Shown: piece after piece, positions 9,308-17,401 of the stretch
Numbering within the stretch: position 1 is the first letter of the stretch
Layout of the letters: each line of letters begins with the position of its first letter
Source: CAILUG01 sp038125665
GTDB lineage: Bacteria; Pseudomonadota; Gammaproteobacteria; Pseudomonadales; Pseudohongiellaceae
Length of the DNA: 21,830 nt
Assembly (NCBI GenBank): GCA_038125665.1
Contig: JAYPEI010000025.1
Location: 1 to 21,830 of the forward strand
Direction of reading: 5' to 3'
The notes under the pieces: generated by a model
The model's database searches: none
What the model was told of the DNA's origin: nothing
The model's input: only the letters and a program-made list of their open reading frames with translations
Program-made: the position numbers and the translations under genes

Positions 9308-10636
9308 ATGGCATATTTTTTAACTAGAAAAATACTACCAAGACGCACCATAATTCGAGGTGGAGGTGCCTCTCTAAGTTTGCCATTATTAGATGCGATG
9401 TTGTTAAGTCCCTTTGTGAGTGCCAGCGATAATAACCCAAAGGTGCGTGTGGGTTTTGTGTATGTTCCTCATGGAGCAACAATGTCTATGTGGACACCAA
9501 AAAAAGTGGGTAAAGATTTTCCTTTGTCGCCTATTTTAAGTCCGCTTTCGAATTTGAAGAAATCAATAACTGTACTAAGTAATCTCGGACATCCCCTGGC
9601 TTATGGCCCAGGTGGGGCTACTGGTAACCATAATCGATCCTCAGCAACATTTCTAAGCGGCGCATGGGCTCAAAGTGGTCCTAGGCCATATCTTGGAATC
9701 ACAATCGATCAAGTGGTGGCAAATTCATTGGGTGGAAAAACACCGATTCCTTCTTTAGAGCTTATGATAGAGGAAGCTACTCTCAACTGCGGGGAGGGTT
9801 TAAATTGTGCCTATAGAAATACGATTTCATGGCAAACCCCACAGACTCCATTGCCTATGCAAAATAATCCACAAGTTGTGTTTGAGCAACTTTTTGGTGA
9901 TGGATCTTCACCGGAGTCAAGAGCACAAAGTAGAAAACAATCGTTAAGTTTATTAGATGCTATGCAAGATGAGATAAAAAAACTTGATAGATCAGTTAGC
10001 GCTACAGATAGGCATGTGCTTGATCAATATCTTACTCAAGTAAGAGAAGTTGAGAGACGTATATCACAGTCAAGTTTAAGAGTTACGGAAGATTTAGACT
10101 TGCCGGAACGTCCTAGTGGAATACCGAGTGATGTTGAGGAGCATATTTTATTGATGTATGAACTTCTGGCCCTTGCATGGCAAACTGAAATAACACGTGT
10201 AGGCACTTTTTTGGTAGCGAATGAACTAAGTAATGCTGTTTACTCTTCCAGTGGTATCAGAGACGCATTCCATGTTCTATCTCACCACAGTAACAACGAA
10301 GAAAATAAATCTCGATTCGGAGTACTGAATACCTACCATATAAAACTGTTCTCAAAATTTCTTGAAAAATTAGCATCAATGCCGGATGGTGAAAATAGCT
10401 TGCTTGAAAATTCAATGATCTTGTATGGAAGTGGTATGAGTGACGGAAATTCTCACAACCATGATCCACTACCAATTATTTTAGCGGGTAATGCCAACAA
10501 CAAAATATCAGGGAATAACCATTTCAGTTATGCAGAACGTACTCCAATGTCAAACTTGTTGTTAAGTATGTTGAAAATATTGGGAATAGATGCAGAAAGT
10601 TTTGGTGATAGCAATGGAACTGTAGAGCTTAGCTAG
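9308..10636 (+). CDS. DUF1552 protein, Tat-exported
   Basis: A 442-residue protein with a twin-arginine leader: RR at 12-13 in PRRTIIRGGGASLSLPLLDAM, matching the usual DUF1552 N-terminus. The conserved block VGFVYVPHGATMSMWTP follows, and near the end the YGSGMSDGNSHNHDPLPIIL block, which recalls the alkaline-phosphatase-like fold of the related DUF1501 proteins. Length is typical. DUF1552 genes almost always sit next to DUF1592 genes, as here, 8 bases after the stop. There is no Shine-Dalgarno before the ATG, so translation probably depends on coupling to the upstream gene. Tat export implies folding, perhaps with a cofactor, before transport. The reaction is unknown. It converges with the VOC gene, with only 10 bases between the two stops. 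Confidence 0.92.
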   Translation: MAYFLTRKILPRRTIIRGGGASLSLPLLDAMLLSPFVSASDNNPKVRVGFVYVPHGATMSMWTPKKVGKDFPLSPILSPLSNLKKSITVLSNLGHPLAYGPGGATGNHNRSSATFLSGAWAQSGPRPYLGITIDQVVANSLGGKTPIPSLELMIEEATLNCGEGLNCAYRNTISWQTPQTPLPMQNNPQVVFEQLFGDGSSPESRAQSRKQSLSLLDAMQDEIKKLDRSVSATDRHVLDQYLTQVREVERRISQSSLRVTEDLDLPERPSGIPSDVEEHILLMYELLALAWQTEITRVGTFLVANELSNAVYSSSGIRDAFHVLSHHSNNEENKSRFGVLNTYHIKLFSKFLEKLASMPDGENSLLENSMILYGSGMSDGNSHNHDPLPIILAGNANNKISGNNHFSYAERTPMSNLLLSMLKILGIDAESFGDSNGTVELS

Positions 10637-10646
10637 AAAAAAACCA

Positions 10647-11684
10647 CTAGTCCAAACAGATGTCTCCAAGTATTCCTCCTCCTCCACAATAAGTGCTAGA
10701 TTGTATTTGAAGTAGAATGCCATCTGGATCAGTAAAGTAAATTTCTGGAGTACCTCCTTCGACTCCACCTCGCTCAGGCATGCGACGACTAACGTAAAAC
10801 ATCATGGGAGCTAGTGTATTAGTTCCTTGTTCTACAAAACCATTATCTTTCAATTTATTGACTATATTAACCTCAGAAAAATCACCAATGATATTAAAAC
10901 TAGCGTGGTGGATTTTAGGGGGTGACGATTCTCCACCAGGAAAGGGGCCGGCAAACATAAGAAACTGTGTCCCATGACCTATCCCATTTACTGCAGAGTT
11001 TGGACCTTGCATAGCTTGAACATTCAAGCCGAAGTTTTTTTGCCACCAATCAGTGGCTCCTTTGCCATCATTAACAAAAGCCGTAAAGTGATTAATCTCT
11101 TTTACTTCGAATAATCCAGATACTGACTTAGAGTCATTACAGATATCTTGAGCAGTATCGAAGTAGCAACTTTCAATATTAGAGATATTAAAAATCAAGC
11201 CTCGTTCGTCTGAGATAATTAGTTTATTTTCCGACGCTATCCAGAAAGAGCTTTTTATATCCAAGCCGGAAAATATATTCAACGGAGGTTCAATTTCACG
11301 AAGTCCAATTTTTCTTAGATAATTTGATAATTCTAGTATGTTAATACTTTCATTAATTGAAAAGCCAAGTTGAGTAATGGAAGAATTTAAGTGAGGGTCT
11401 GCATTAGAGAGAGAAATGTATTGACCAGATTTATAATAAATTAACACAAGATTATCTGATTCATAGAAAACTTTTCCTCCTAATAACTTCAAATAAAAAT
11501 TTTTTGATTTCTCAAGAGATTTAACTCTAATTTCGAACCCTTTAATATTTGAAAGTCTCACATTAGATATGTCTTCTAGATCGTCTATCTCATTTTGTGC
11601 CTTAAGAGATGGGGTGCTGGTAAAAAATAAAACTTGAAATGTAAAAAATGAAATTAACCATGATGTCTTTGAGAAAATTCTCAT
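10647..11684 (-). CDS. Exported two-domain VOC (glyoxalase/dioxygenase-fold) protein
   Basis: A 345-residue protein with a Sec signal peptide (likely cut after A29, SLKA then Q). Two VOC modules follow. The first (about 46-168) has lost the usual ligands: F50 stands where the first His is expected (IKGFEIRV). The second (about 194-328) keeps H199 (EINHFTAF) and the pair H259-H260 (KIHHASFNI). The usual Glu near the end is Q326 (DPDGILLQIQ). The short C-terminal tail has C333 and C343 around a Gly run (YCGGGGILGDIC). VOC proteins use a metal for isomerase, lyase or ring-cleaving dioxygenase chemistry; the reaction here is unknown. AGGA lies 7 bases before the ATG. It is the only minus-strand gene and is divergent from the CmcJ-like gene, so shared control is possible. 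Confidence 0.87.
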   Translation of the reverse strand: MRIFSKTSWLISFFTFQVLFFTSTPSLKAQNEIDDLEDISNVRLSNIKGFEIRVKSLEKSKNFYLKLLGGKVFYESDNLVLIYYKSGQYISLSNADPHLNSSITQLGFSINESINILELSNYLRKIGLREIEPPLNIFSGLDIKSSFWIASENKLIISDERGLIFNISNIESCYFDTAQDICNDSKSVSGLFEVKEINHFTAFVNDGKGATDWWQKNFGLNVQAMQGPNSAVNGIGHGTQFLMFAGPFPGGESSPPKIHHASFNIIGDFSEVNIVNKLKDNGFVEQGTNTLAPMMFYVSRRMPERGGVEGGTPEIYFTDPDGILLQIQSSTYCGGGGILGDICLD

Positions 11685-11740
11685 AAATTGTCCTCATATC
11701 CACGGTTAAGTTAAATGGTGCGAGTATGTAAATAAGCAAT

Positions 11741-11766
11741 TTCAATTTAATTGAAGTCTAATTGAA
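11741..11766. promoter_or_regulatory. Candidate operator between VOC and CmcJ-like genes
   Basis: The 228-bp divergent region carries a perfect odd palindrome at 11741-11755 (TTCAATT, T, AATTGAA). A further copy of the half-site AATTGAA lies at 11760-11766, 11 bp from the first, about one helical turn. That spacing is what a dimeric regulator plus a second site would give. The sequence is AT-only apart from one C and G per repeat, so chance is possible. A TATAAT lies at 11794-11799, but no matching -35 box is visible. Confidence 0.3.
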
Positions 11767-11870
11767 AATTCTAAGATATAAAATATTTTTCATTATAATT
11801 TTTGATTCTAAGGAGTATACTCGTAAAGGTTGGGAGATTAGGCCATGGCAGGTCAGAAAAATTTATAATG

Positions 11871-11887
11871 GATCTTAAGGATCTTAT
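11871..11887. repeat. Short tandem repeat upstream of the CmcJ-like gene
   Basis: GGATCTTA occurs twice, at 11871-11878 and 11880-11887, separated by one A, in the 5' leader 26 bases before the ATG at 11913. It could be a regulator site or be accidental. Confidence 0.25.
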
Positions 11888-11912
11888 GATATTTAGTATA
11901 GAAAGTTGAATA

Positions 11913-12800
11913 ATGTCAGATAAATATTCAAGTTTAAAAAAAATAAACCTTAACTTTGTTACTCCAGATAAAAATAACCGTGTGAAGTTCTTGCTCGACA
12001 CACATTGGAGTGGCACCAACCAAAAACCTAAGCAAGTAAAATTGTGTGACTATCGGGATAAAGTTTATTCTAATGACATAGATACTTCAGGATTTGTTCT
12101 GAGGGAGTCTATCATGCCTAAGAATTTATCTGATGCGAGATCAATAGATAAGTTTTGGTATCAAGGTGTAGAGAAAGTTATTCTTGATGAACTTAAGGCT
12201 GATTGGCTTGTATTATTTGCTGGACCTTTACTTCGTTATTCTAATCTTTCTGCTAGATCGCAAGATTCATCAGTATCTGCTCCAGCAAGAGCTGTACATT
12301 CAGATTTATATTCTGAATTTGACTATCCGATGCTTGAGTTCCAACCTGAGGCATCTATGGCTTTTAAGGCTATGACATCTAGGTTGAAGGGACGTACTCC
12401 TTCTAAGTGGCGGGTGATTAATTACTGGCAGATGTTATCTAACCCTCCACAAGATAATACATTGGCTTTATGTAATCTACAGACAGTTTCTAAAGATGAC
12501 ATAATAGAGGGTGAGGGCTACTTTCATGATCAATCTTTGGAGTCGGATCAACAATTAAGACAAATTGAGAATAAACCTTCTCAATTTAAACTAACATTCT
12601 TTAAATATAATCCCTCTCAAGAATGGGGATATTTTTCTAATATGCAACCAGGTGAGTGTCTTCTATTTTCAACCTATGACCCAATTGAAGGGTTAACAAA
12701 AAAAAGAACCCCTCACGCATCATTCGATTTAGATTCAAATAAAAAAACATTAATTCCAAGAAGAAGCGTTGAGATAAGGGCATTAGTTTTTTGGGATTAA
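11913..12800 (+). CDS. CmcJ/NvfI/AsaB-family putative oxygenase
   Basis: A 295-residue cytoplasmic protein without a signal peptide. The start is the first ATG after an in-frame stop (11907-11909), and LNF near the N-terminus fits the family opening. Family blocks are visible: RAVHSD at 126-131, WRVINYWQMLSNPPQDNTLALCN, then FKYNPSQEWGYFSNMQPGECLLFSTYD and the end block SVEIRALVFWD. H129-x-D131 with H268 (TPHASFD) fits an Fe(II) facial triad. Members include the fungal NvfI, a 2-oxoglutarate iron oxygenase, AsaB of Aspergillus, and bacterial CmcJ of cephamycin synthesis. An iron- and 2-oxoglutarate-dependent oxidation of a small molecule is likely; the substrate is unknown. The Shine-Dalgarno is weak. 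The DUF6152 gene follows after 10 bases. Confidence 0.85.
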   Translation: MSDKYSSLKKINLNFVTPDKNNRVKFLLDTHWSGTNQKPKQVKLCDYRDKVYSNDIDTSGFVLRESIMPKNLSDARSIDKFWYQGVEKVILDELKADWLVLFAGPLLRYSNLSARSQDSSVSAPARAVHSDLYSEFDYPMLEFQPEASMAFKAMTSRLKGRTPSKWRVINYWQMLSNPPQDNTLALCNLQTVSKDDIIEGEGYFHDQSLESDQQLRQIENKPSQFKLTFFKYNPSQEWGYFSNMQPGECLLFSTYDPIEGLTKKRTPHASFDLDSNKKTLIPRRSVEIRALVFWD

Positions 12801-12810
12801 GGAAAATTGA

Positions 12811-13311
12811 ATGGATAATCATATAGTTAGTATCAGCAAAGCTATAAAAATATTTGTTGAAAAGTTACTTTTCTCTCTAATTTTGGTATCAACAGTAGCG
12901 TATGCTCATCACTCTGATCGAATGGTGGCTGGTACTGAGCCTATCTGGATCAAGGGTAAAGTGATTGAGTATCGTCCAATCAATCCACATTCTATTATCA
13001 TATTGGAGGTAATAAATGATGGTGGAGAAATAGAAAAGTGGACCATAGACGGACCACGACTTGCTAGAGTGCATGGACTTAAACTTGATCATGCAATTGT
13101 AGAAGTGGGTGATAAAGTTGAGTTTTGTGGCTTTAAACATTTACAAAATGAAATGCCAAATCCACCTAGGCCATTTACTTTACATGGAAAAATTCTTGTT
13201 TCTTCAGAAGGACAGAAATATGCTTGGGGGCCATACGGAAGATTAATAGAATGTGTTCCTGAAACAGAGTGGGGTACTATTTACCATGGAGAAAATCCGC
13301 TTCAAAAATAA
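12811..13311 (+). CDS. Exported DUF6152-family protein
   Basis: A 166-residue protein with a signal peptide of about 32 residues ending AYA, so the mature protein should begin HHS (H33, H34). The OB-fold-like pattern of DUF6152 follows: WIKGKVIEYRPINPHSIIIL (NPH at 58-60), a Trp-containing strand (IEKWTIDGP) and VGDKVEFCGFKH. Function is unknown. A mature N-terminal His plus a conserved His is suggestive of copper binding, but this is inference. AAGGAA at 12799-12804 overlaps the stop of the CmcJ-like gene and lies 6 bases before this ATG, so the two are probably co-translated. Confidence 0.82.
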   Translation: MDNHIVSISKAIKIFVEKLLFSLILVSTVAYAHHSDRMVAGTEPIWIKGKVIEYRPINPHSIIILEVINDGGEIEKWTIDGPRLARVHGLKLDHAIVEVGDKVEFCGFKHLQNEMPNPPRPFTLHGKILVSSEGQKYAWGPYGRLIECVPETEWGTIYHGENPLQK

Positions 13312-13488
13312 TCAATTGACGTATCAATATTTCAAATGGGGTTTTTGATTATCAACTTATAAAATCATGGTTTATTTACTTTTTTTATAACTTGTTGGAT
13401 ATTGGTAAGTATATTTATTTTTTTGAAATGGCATAAGAAATAAAAAAACTCTAATATATATTTAAAACAACAAGAAGCTTCTAGTTTT

Positions 13489-14181
13489 ATGTGCGGAAGG
13501 TACAATCTAGTAGACAACGACGATACACAGTCATTAATGGATGATTTAAAAGTTTCGATTGGTCGTACTGATATTACAGATTTCTACAACCTAGCACCTA
13601 CAGACCAAATTCCTGTCATTTATGAAGAAGATGGAGCCAGAGCTTTAAGGCCAATGAAATGGTGGTTAACACCAGGTTGGGCTAAAGAAGTTACAACTCG
13701 TTACTCTATGTTTAATGCTCGAGCTGAGTCGCTGGAAAGGAGTAAAGCATTTAAGGGAAGCTTTAGACATCATCGTATCATCATACCTATGACTTCTTTC
13801 ATAGAATGGAGAGAAAAAGAATCTACAAGGCGACCTTATTTAATAAAATACTTAAAAGGGTGCATGGCTGCAGCTGGCATCTGGTCTCAATGGACAGATG
13901 GCAATATAGTTTTAGATACATGTGCTATGATAACTACGTCTGCATTAAGTGAATTTAAATTTATTCACTCTCGCCAGCCCCTATTATTGAATTCATTTCA
14001 AGCAAATATTTGGTTGAAAGAAAAATCAGATCTGATTAACCTCCGTAAGATCCTCAGGTCATCATTACCGCAAAATATATCTTTAAAGCAGATAGCTACT
14101 ACTATTAATAATAGCCGGCTTAAAGAGCCACCAAGATATCTCATCAACTATCCCGAAATTATAATTCAGGCAAGCAAATAG
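13489..14181 (+). CDS. yedK: SRAP-family abasic-site protein (YedK/HMCES)
   Basis: A 230-residue protein that starts MCGRY, so removal of Met exposes the catalytic Cys2. The other active-site residues are in place: N76 in MFNARAES, E106 in SFIEWRE and H160 in FIHSRQP. These correspond to N75, E105 and H160 of E. coli YedK. The family caps abasic sites in single-stranded DNA by a covalent link and so protects them during replication. There is no signal peptide, as expected for a cytoplasmic DNA-repair protein. It stands alone, with 177 bp upstream and 167 bp downstream, and looks like a core gene between accessory units. I see no clear LexA box in the AT-rich upstream gap. Confidence 0.95.
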   Translation: MCGRYNLVDNDDTQSLMDDLKVSIGRTDITDFYNLAPTDQIPVIYEEDGARALRPMKWWLTPGWAKEVTTRYSMFNARAESLERSKAFKGSFRHHRIIIPMTSFIEWREKESTRRPYLIKYLKGCMAAAGIWSQWTDGNIVLDTCAMITTSALSEFKFIHSRQPLLLNSFQANIWLKEKSDLINLRKILRSSLPQNISLKQIATTINNSRLKEPPRYLINYPEIIIQASK

Positions 14182-14348
14182 AGAATACTGTATAGCACTC
14201 TATTAATCTTTGACTTTTGATAAAAATGCTTTGATAAGAAATATATCTTACATATTCATTTAAGCCGAATTTTTCACAAATGATCTTGAAACTCAACGAA
14301 AAGTAGAAGAAGATAATAAAATGATCATTAACGGTTCATAGTAAATCA

Positions 14349-15320
14349 ATGGAAAATAAATCTAACTATGTTTTGAAATTATTGTTTTTTTGCTTTGGTA
14401 TTTTTACATTCGCTGAAACTGACGCACAATTCAATGTGCCTGCTTCTGAGGAAGATACGGCGGGAATGATTACCCTACAGAGCGAAGACGATTTTCCAGG
14501 AGTAGAATTCTTTCCCGACATAGCATACATAAATTATGGGGAAACTAATCTTTTCCTTCATCTGATAAGTCCCTCTCAATCATCATTTTCAGAATCTATT
14601 CCTTTGGTAATCTTTGTGCCTGGTTCTGCATGGTTTGCTCAAGATTTAGCACAATCAGTTCCCCAAATGATAGATTTTGCGAAACAATCTGGTTACGTTG
14701 TGGCAATAGTTAGTTATCGTCCATCAAATATGGCTAAATCACCAGCACAGTTGATAGACATCAAGACGGCAGTACGTTTTCTAAAAGCTAATGCTGGGCA
14801 TTATAAAATTGATCCAGAACGTGTCGCAATTTGGGGTACCTCATCAGGCGGCCATATTGCATCTATGGTAGGTGTTACACATGGTATCGAATTATTTGAG
14901 ACTAATAGTTTTAGTGATCAAAGTAGTGATGTAGTTGCTGTCATTGATTTCTACGGACCGAGCGATTTTCTTCAGATGGATGATTTTCCCAGTATTATTA
15001 GTCACAATGAAGATAACTCTCCAGAATCATCTGTCATAGGCGGACCAATTCAGGATATAAACAATCTAGAGAAAGTAAGAGAATATAATCCAATCACTTA
15101 TATTGCAAAAAATAAAGACATTCCTCCATTTCTTATAATGCATGGCGATATCGATCCATTAGTCCCATTTCACCAAAGTCTTATTTTATATGAGGCACTA
15201 AGAGATGCAAAAAAAGAGGCTTCTTTTTATAAAATTATAGGTGCTGGGCATGGAAGTAGATTTTTTACACCAAAGACCATTTCTATCGTAAATGAGTTTC
15301 TGAAAAAGAATTTTCAGTGA
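14349..15320 (+). CDS. Exported alpha/beta hydrolase (BD-FAE / carboxylesterase-like)
   Basis: A 323-residue protein with a signal peptide (about residues 1-26, TDA then Q). The catalytic triad is visible: S165 in GTSSG (163-167), D269 in HGDIDPLVP, and H301 in GAGHGS. VIFVPGSAWFAQD corresponds to the oxyanion-hole strand, where the usual HGG is replaced by PGS. The fold and VRFLKANAGHYKIDPERVAIWG resemble BD-FAE and hormone-sensitive-lipase-like esterases that remove acetyl, feruloyl or other acyl groups. The substrate is unknown. The start is a plain ATG without a good Shine-Dalgarno. A DUF3604 gene follows after 168 bp, so they may or may not share a transcript. Confidence 0.87.
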   Translation: MENKSNYVLKLLFFCFGIFTFAETDAQFNVPASEEDTAGMITLQSEDDFPGVEFFPDIAYINYGETNLFLHLISPSQSSFSESIPLVIFVPGSAWFAQDLAQSVPQMIDFAKQSGYVVAIVSYRPSNMAKSPAQLIDIKTAVRFLKANAGHYKIDPERVAIWGTSSGGHIASMVGVTHGIELFETNSFSDQSSDVVAVIDFYGPSDFLQMDDFPSIISHNEDNSPESSVIGGPIQDINNLEKVREYNPITYIAKNKDIPPFLIMHGDIDPLVPFHQSLILYEALRDAKKEASFYKIIGAGHGSRFFTPKTISIVNEFLKKNFQ

Positions 15321-15488
15321 TGTTTTTAGAACATTTAAATTAAGTTATTCAATAAAGTGGCGTTGGAAAAAGATCATTATTTTGAGATTAGGAAAATTTA
15401 CAAAGAATAAGAAGCTTTCGAAAAATTAGTCCAAAATTATTTTCGCACTTTAAAAAATTTAGAAATGAAATTTGATATAAATAAGTAA

Positions 15489-17303
15489 ATGAAAAAAAAA
15501 TTTTTAATACATTTCATATTTTATATTTTTTTTATAAAAAATAGCCTAGCAGAAACAAAATCGCTTTACTGGGGAGACACTCACGTTCATACCAACAATT
15601 CTGTCGATTCATATGAGGCAGGAGTTACTAACGCTGATATAGATAGTGCCTACCGATATGCAAAGGGCTTGCCAATTCTACACCCAGTAACAAAAATGAA
15701 AATTCAAATTGATAGGCCTTTGGACTTCTTAGTTATTGCTGATCACGCAGAACTCTTGAGGTTACAAAAAGATCTTGAAGAAAGAAATCCTTACTTACTG
15801 AATACAGAATCAGGTAAAAGATTACTTAAAATATTGGAAAAAAATCCTGAGACAATATTTGATGAAATAGTAGCTATTGATCTAGAAGAGAAAAACTTAG
15901 AAATACTTGAAGATTTATATACGTCTTCAGTAAGAATTCCAGCATGGGATAAGCAAATAGATGCAGCTGAGCGATATAACGAACCAGGGTACTTTAGTGC
16001 ATTTATAGGTTGGGAATATACCGGTAATATACAAGGTAAAACAGCGCATAGAGTTGTCCTTACTCCAGCAGATGGAGTCAAAGCTAAAAATTTTCTCCCT
16101 TTTACTCAATATGATAGCCGACATCCTGAAGATCTTTGGAAATTTTTATCTGAAACAAAAAAGGAATTAGGTATTGATTTTCTAGCTATACCTCATAATT
16201 CTAATTTATCTAGCGGTATAGCTTTCGATACTATCGATTCTTATGGTGAGCCGTTGACACCTGCATATGCAGCTTCTCGCATGACATGGGAGAAAGTGGC
16301 TGAAATTACACAGTATAAAGGTACATCAGAGACTCATCCAAAACTTTCGCCCAATGATGAATTTGCCAACCACGAAATCAGAGACAAGTTATTTGAAGGT
16401 GATACTGTTAAAGGACTTGAAGGATCTTATTTAAGGAGTGGCTTACTTCGTGGTTTACAGCTTGAAGAAAATTTGAAAAAAAACCCGTATCAATTTGGCT
16501 TTATAGGGAGTACTGATACACATACAGGTCTTAGCTCAGTCTCTGAATCAAATTTTCTGGGCAAGACTGGCTTAGACATATTGCCGAATCAACGAATAAA
16601 ACAATCGCTTGGATTAATGAGTGCTTGGTCAGTGTCTGCGTCAGGTAGAGCTGCAGTATGGGCCCGAGAAAATACTCGTAAAGCGATATTCGAAGCATTA
16701 ATTTCAAAAGAAACATATGCTACAACTGGACCTAGGATAGTTTTGCAAATATTTGGGGGATTTAACTTTAAAGATGGTGATGATAAGAGAGAAAACTTTT
16801 CCGAATATGGTTATGAGATTGGAGTTCCTATGGGAAGTGAGGTGTTTAGTGATTTTAATGATACAGATAAAAGATTTGGTTTAATTATAAAAGCGAGAAA
16901 AGACCCCATCGGAGCTAATCTCGACCGTATACAAGTCATAAAAGGTTGGAATTCAAATGGCCAAATACAAGAAAAAATATTTAATGTAGCTTGGTCTGAT
17001 GATCGAAGCCTGAACTCCAGAAATCAATTGCCTATACTTAAATCAACTGTAGATATAGATACAGCTACATACGGTAATGAAATAGGATCTGATAGCTTGT
17101 CTTCTACTTGGTTTGATCCAGAATTTAATCCACATGAGTCAAGTTTTTATTATGTGAGGGTTTTAGAAATACCAACTCCTAGACATCACTTATTTGATCT
17201 AACGGCTTTACAAAAAGAAAAGATAGAACTTATAAATTCAGATCAAATACAGGAAAGAGCTTATTCATCACCTATTTGGTACAAACCTTTACACAAAGAA
17301 TAA
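15489..17303 (+). CDS. Exported DUF3604 (PHP-like metallohydrolase) protein, copy 2
   Basis: A 604-residue paralogue of the protein at 3524-5329, alignable end to end by eye. It has a signal peptide (residues 1-21, SLA then E), then WGDTHVHTNNSVDS with H32-x-H34, RPLDFLVIADHAELLRLQ, IPHNSNLSSG, EITQYKGTSETHPKLSPNDE, GFIGSTDTHTGL and the end block QERAYSSPIWYKP. All putative metal residues are kept, so both copies may be active. The coding is clearly more AT-rich than copy 1. No Shine-Dalgarno is visible in the A-rich leader. It lies 98 bp upstream of the alkyl sulfatase, which suggests a joint role. Substrate is unknown. Confidence 0.88.
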   Translation: MKKKFLIHFIFYIFFIKNSLAETKSLYWGDTHVHTNNSVDSYEAGVTNADIDSAYRYAKGLPILHPVTKMKIQIDRPLDFLVIADHAELLRLQKDLEERNPYLLNTESGKRLLKILEKNPETIFDEIVAIDLEEKNLEILEDLYTSSVRIPAWDKQIDAAERYNEPGYFSAFIGWEYTGNIQGKTAHRVVLTPADGVKAKNFLPFTQYDSRHPEDLWKFLSETKKELGIDFLAIPHNSNLSSGIAFDTIDSYGEPLTPAYAASRMTWEKVAEITQYKGTSETHPKLSPNDEFANHEIRDKLFEGDTVKGLEGSYLRSGLLRGLQLEENLKKNPYQFGFIGSTDTHTGLSSVSESNFLGKTGLDILPNQRIKQSLGLMSAWSVSASGRAAVWARENTRKAIFEALISKETYATTGPRIVLQIFGGFNFKDGDDKRENFSEYGYEIGVPMGSEVFSDFNDTDKRFGLIIKARKDPIGANLDRIQVIKGWNSNGQIQEKIFNVAWSDDRSLNSRNQLPILKSTVDIDTATYGNEIGSDSLSSTWFDPEFNPHESSFYYVRVLEIPTPRHHLFDLTALQKEKIELINSDQIQERAYSSPIWYKPLHKE

Positions 17304-17401
17304 AATACGGATATTTTTGTATATCATTTATAATGGATTCTTACCATCTGAAAATCTTTTTTTTACTGATACACAATCAATTTTTATAGGAATAGAGAGA
17401 A

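Noticed and set aside
12184..12375. 63-codon plus-strand frame inside the CmcJ-like gene
   Set aside because: It covers the HxD motif region of the real gene in another frame and is Leu-rich only because of the AT-rich sequence.
13313..13345. ATTGACGTATCAAT and a following short palindrome after the DUF6152 gene as terminator
   Set aside because: Arms are only five bases, AT-rich, and not followed by a clear U tract.
13312..13488. LexA (SOS) box upstream of yedK
   Set aside because: No CTG-N10-CAG pattern is visible in this AT-rich gap.
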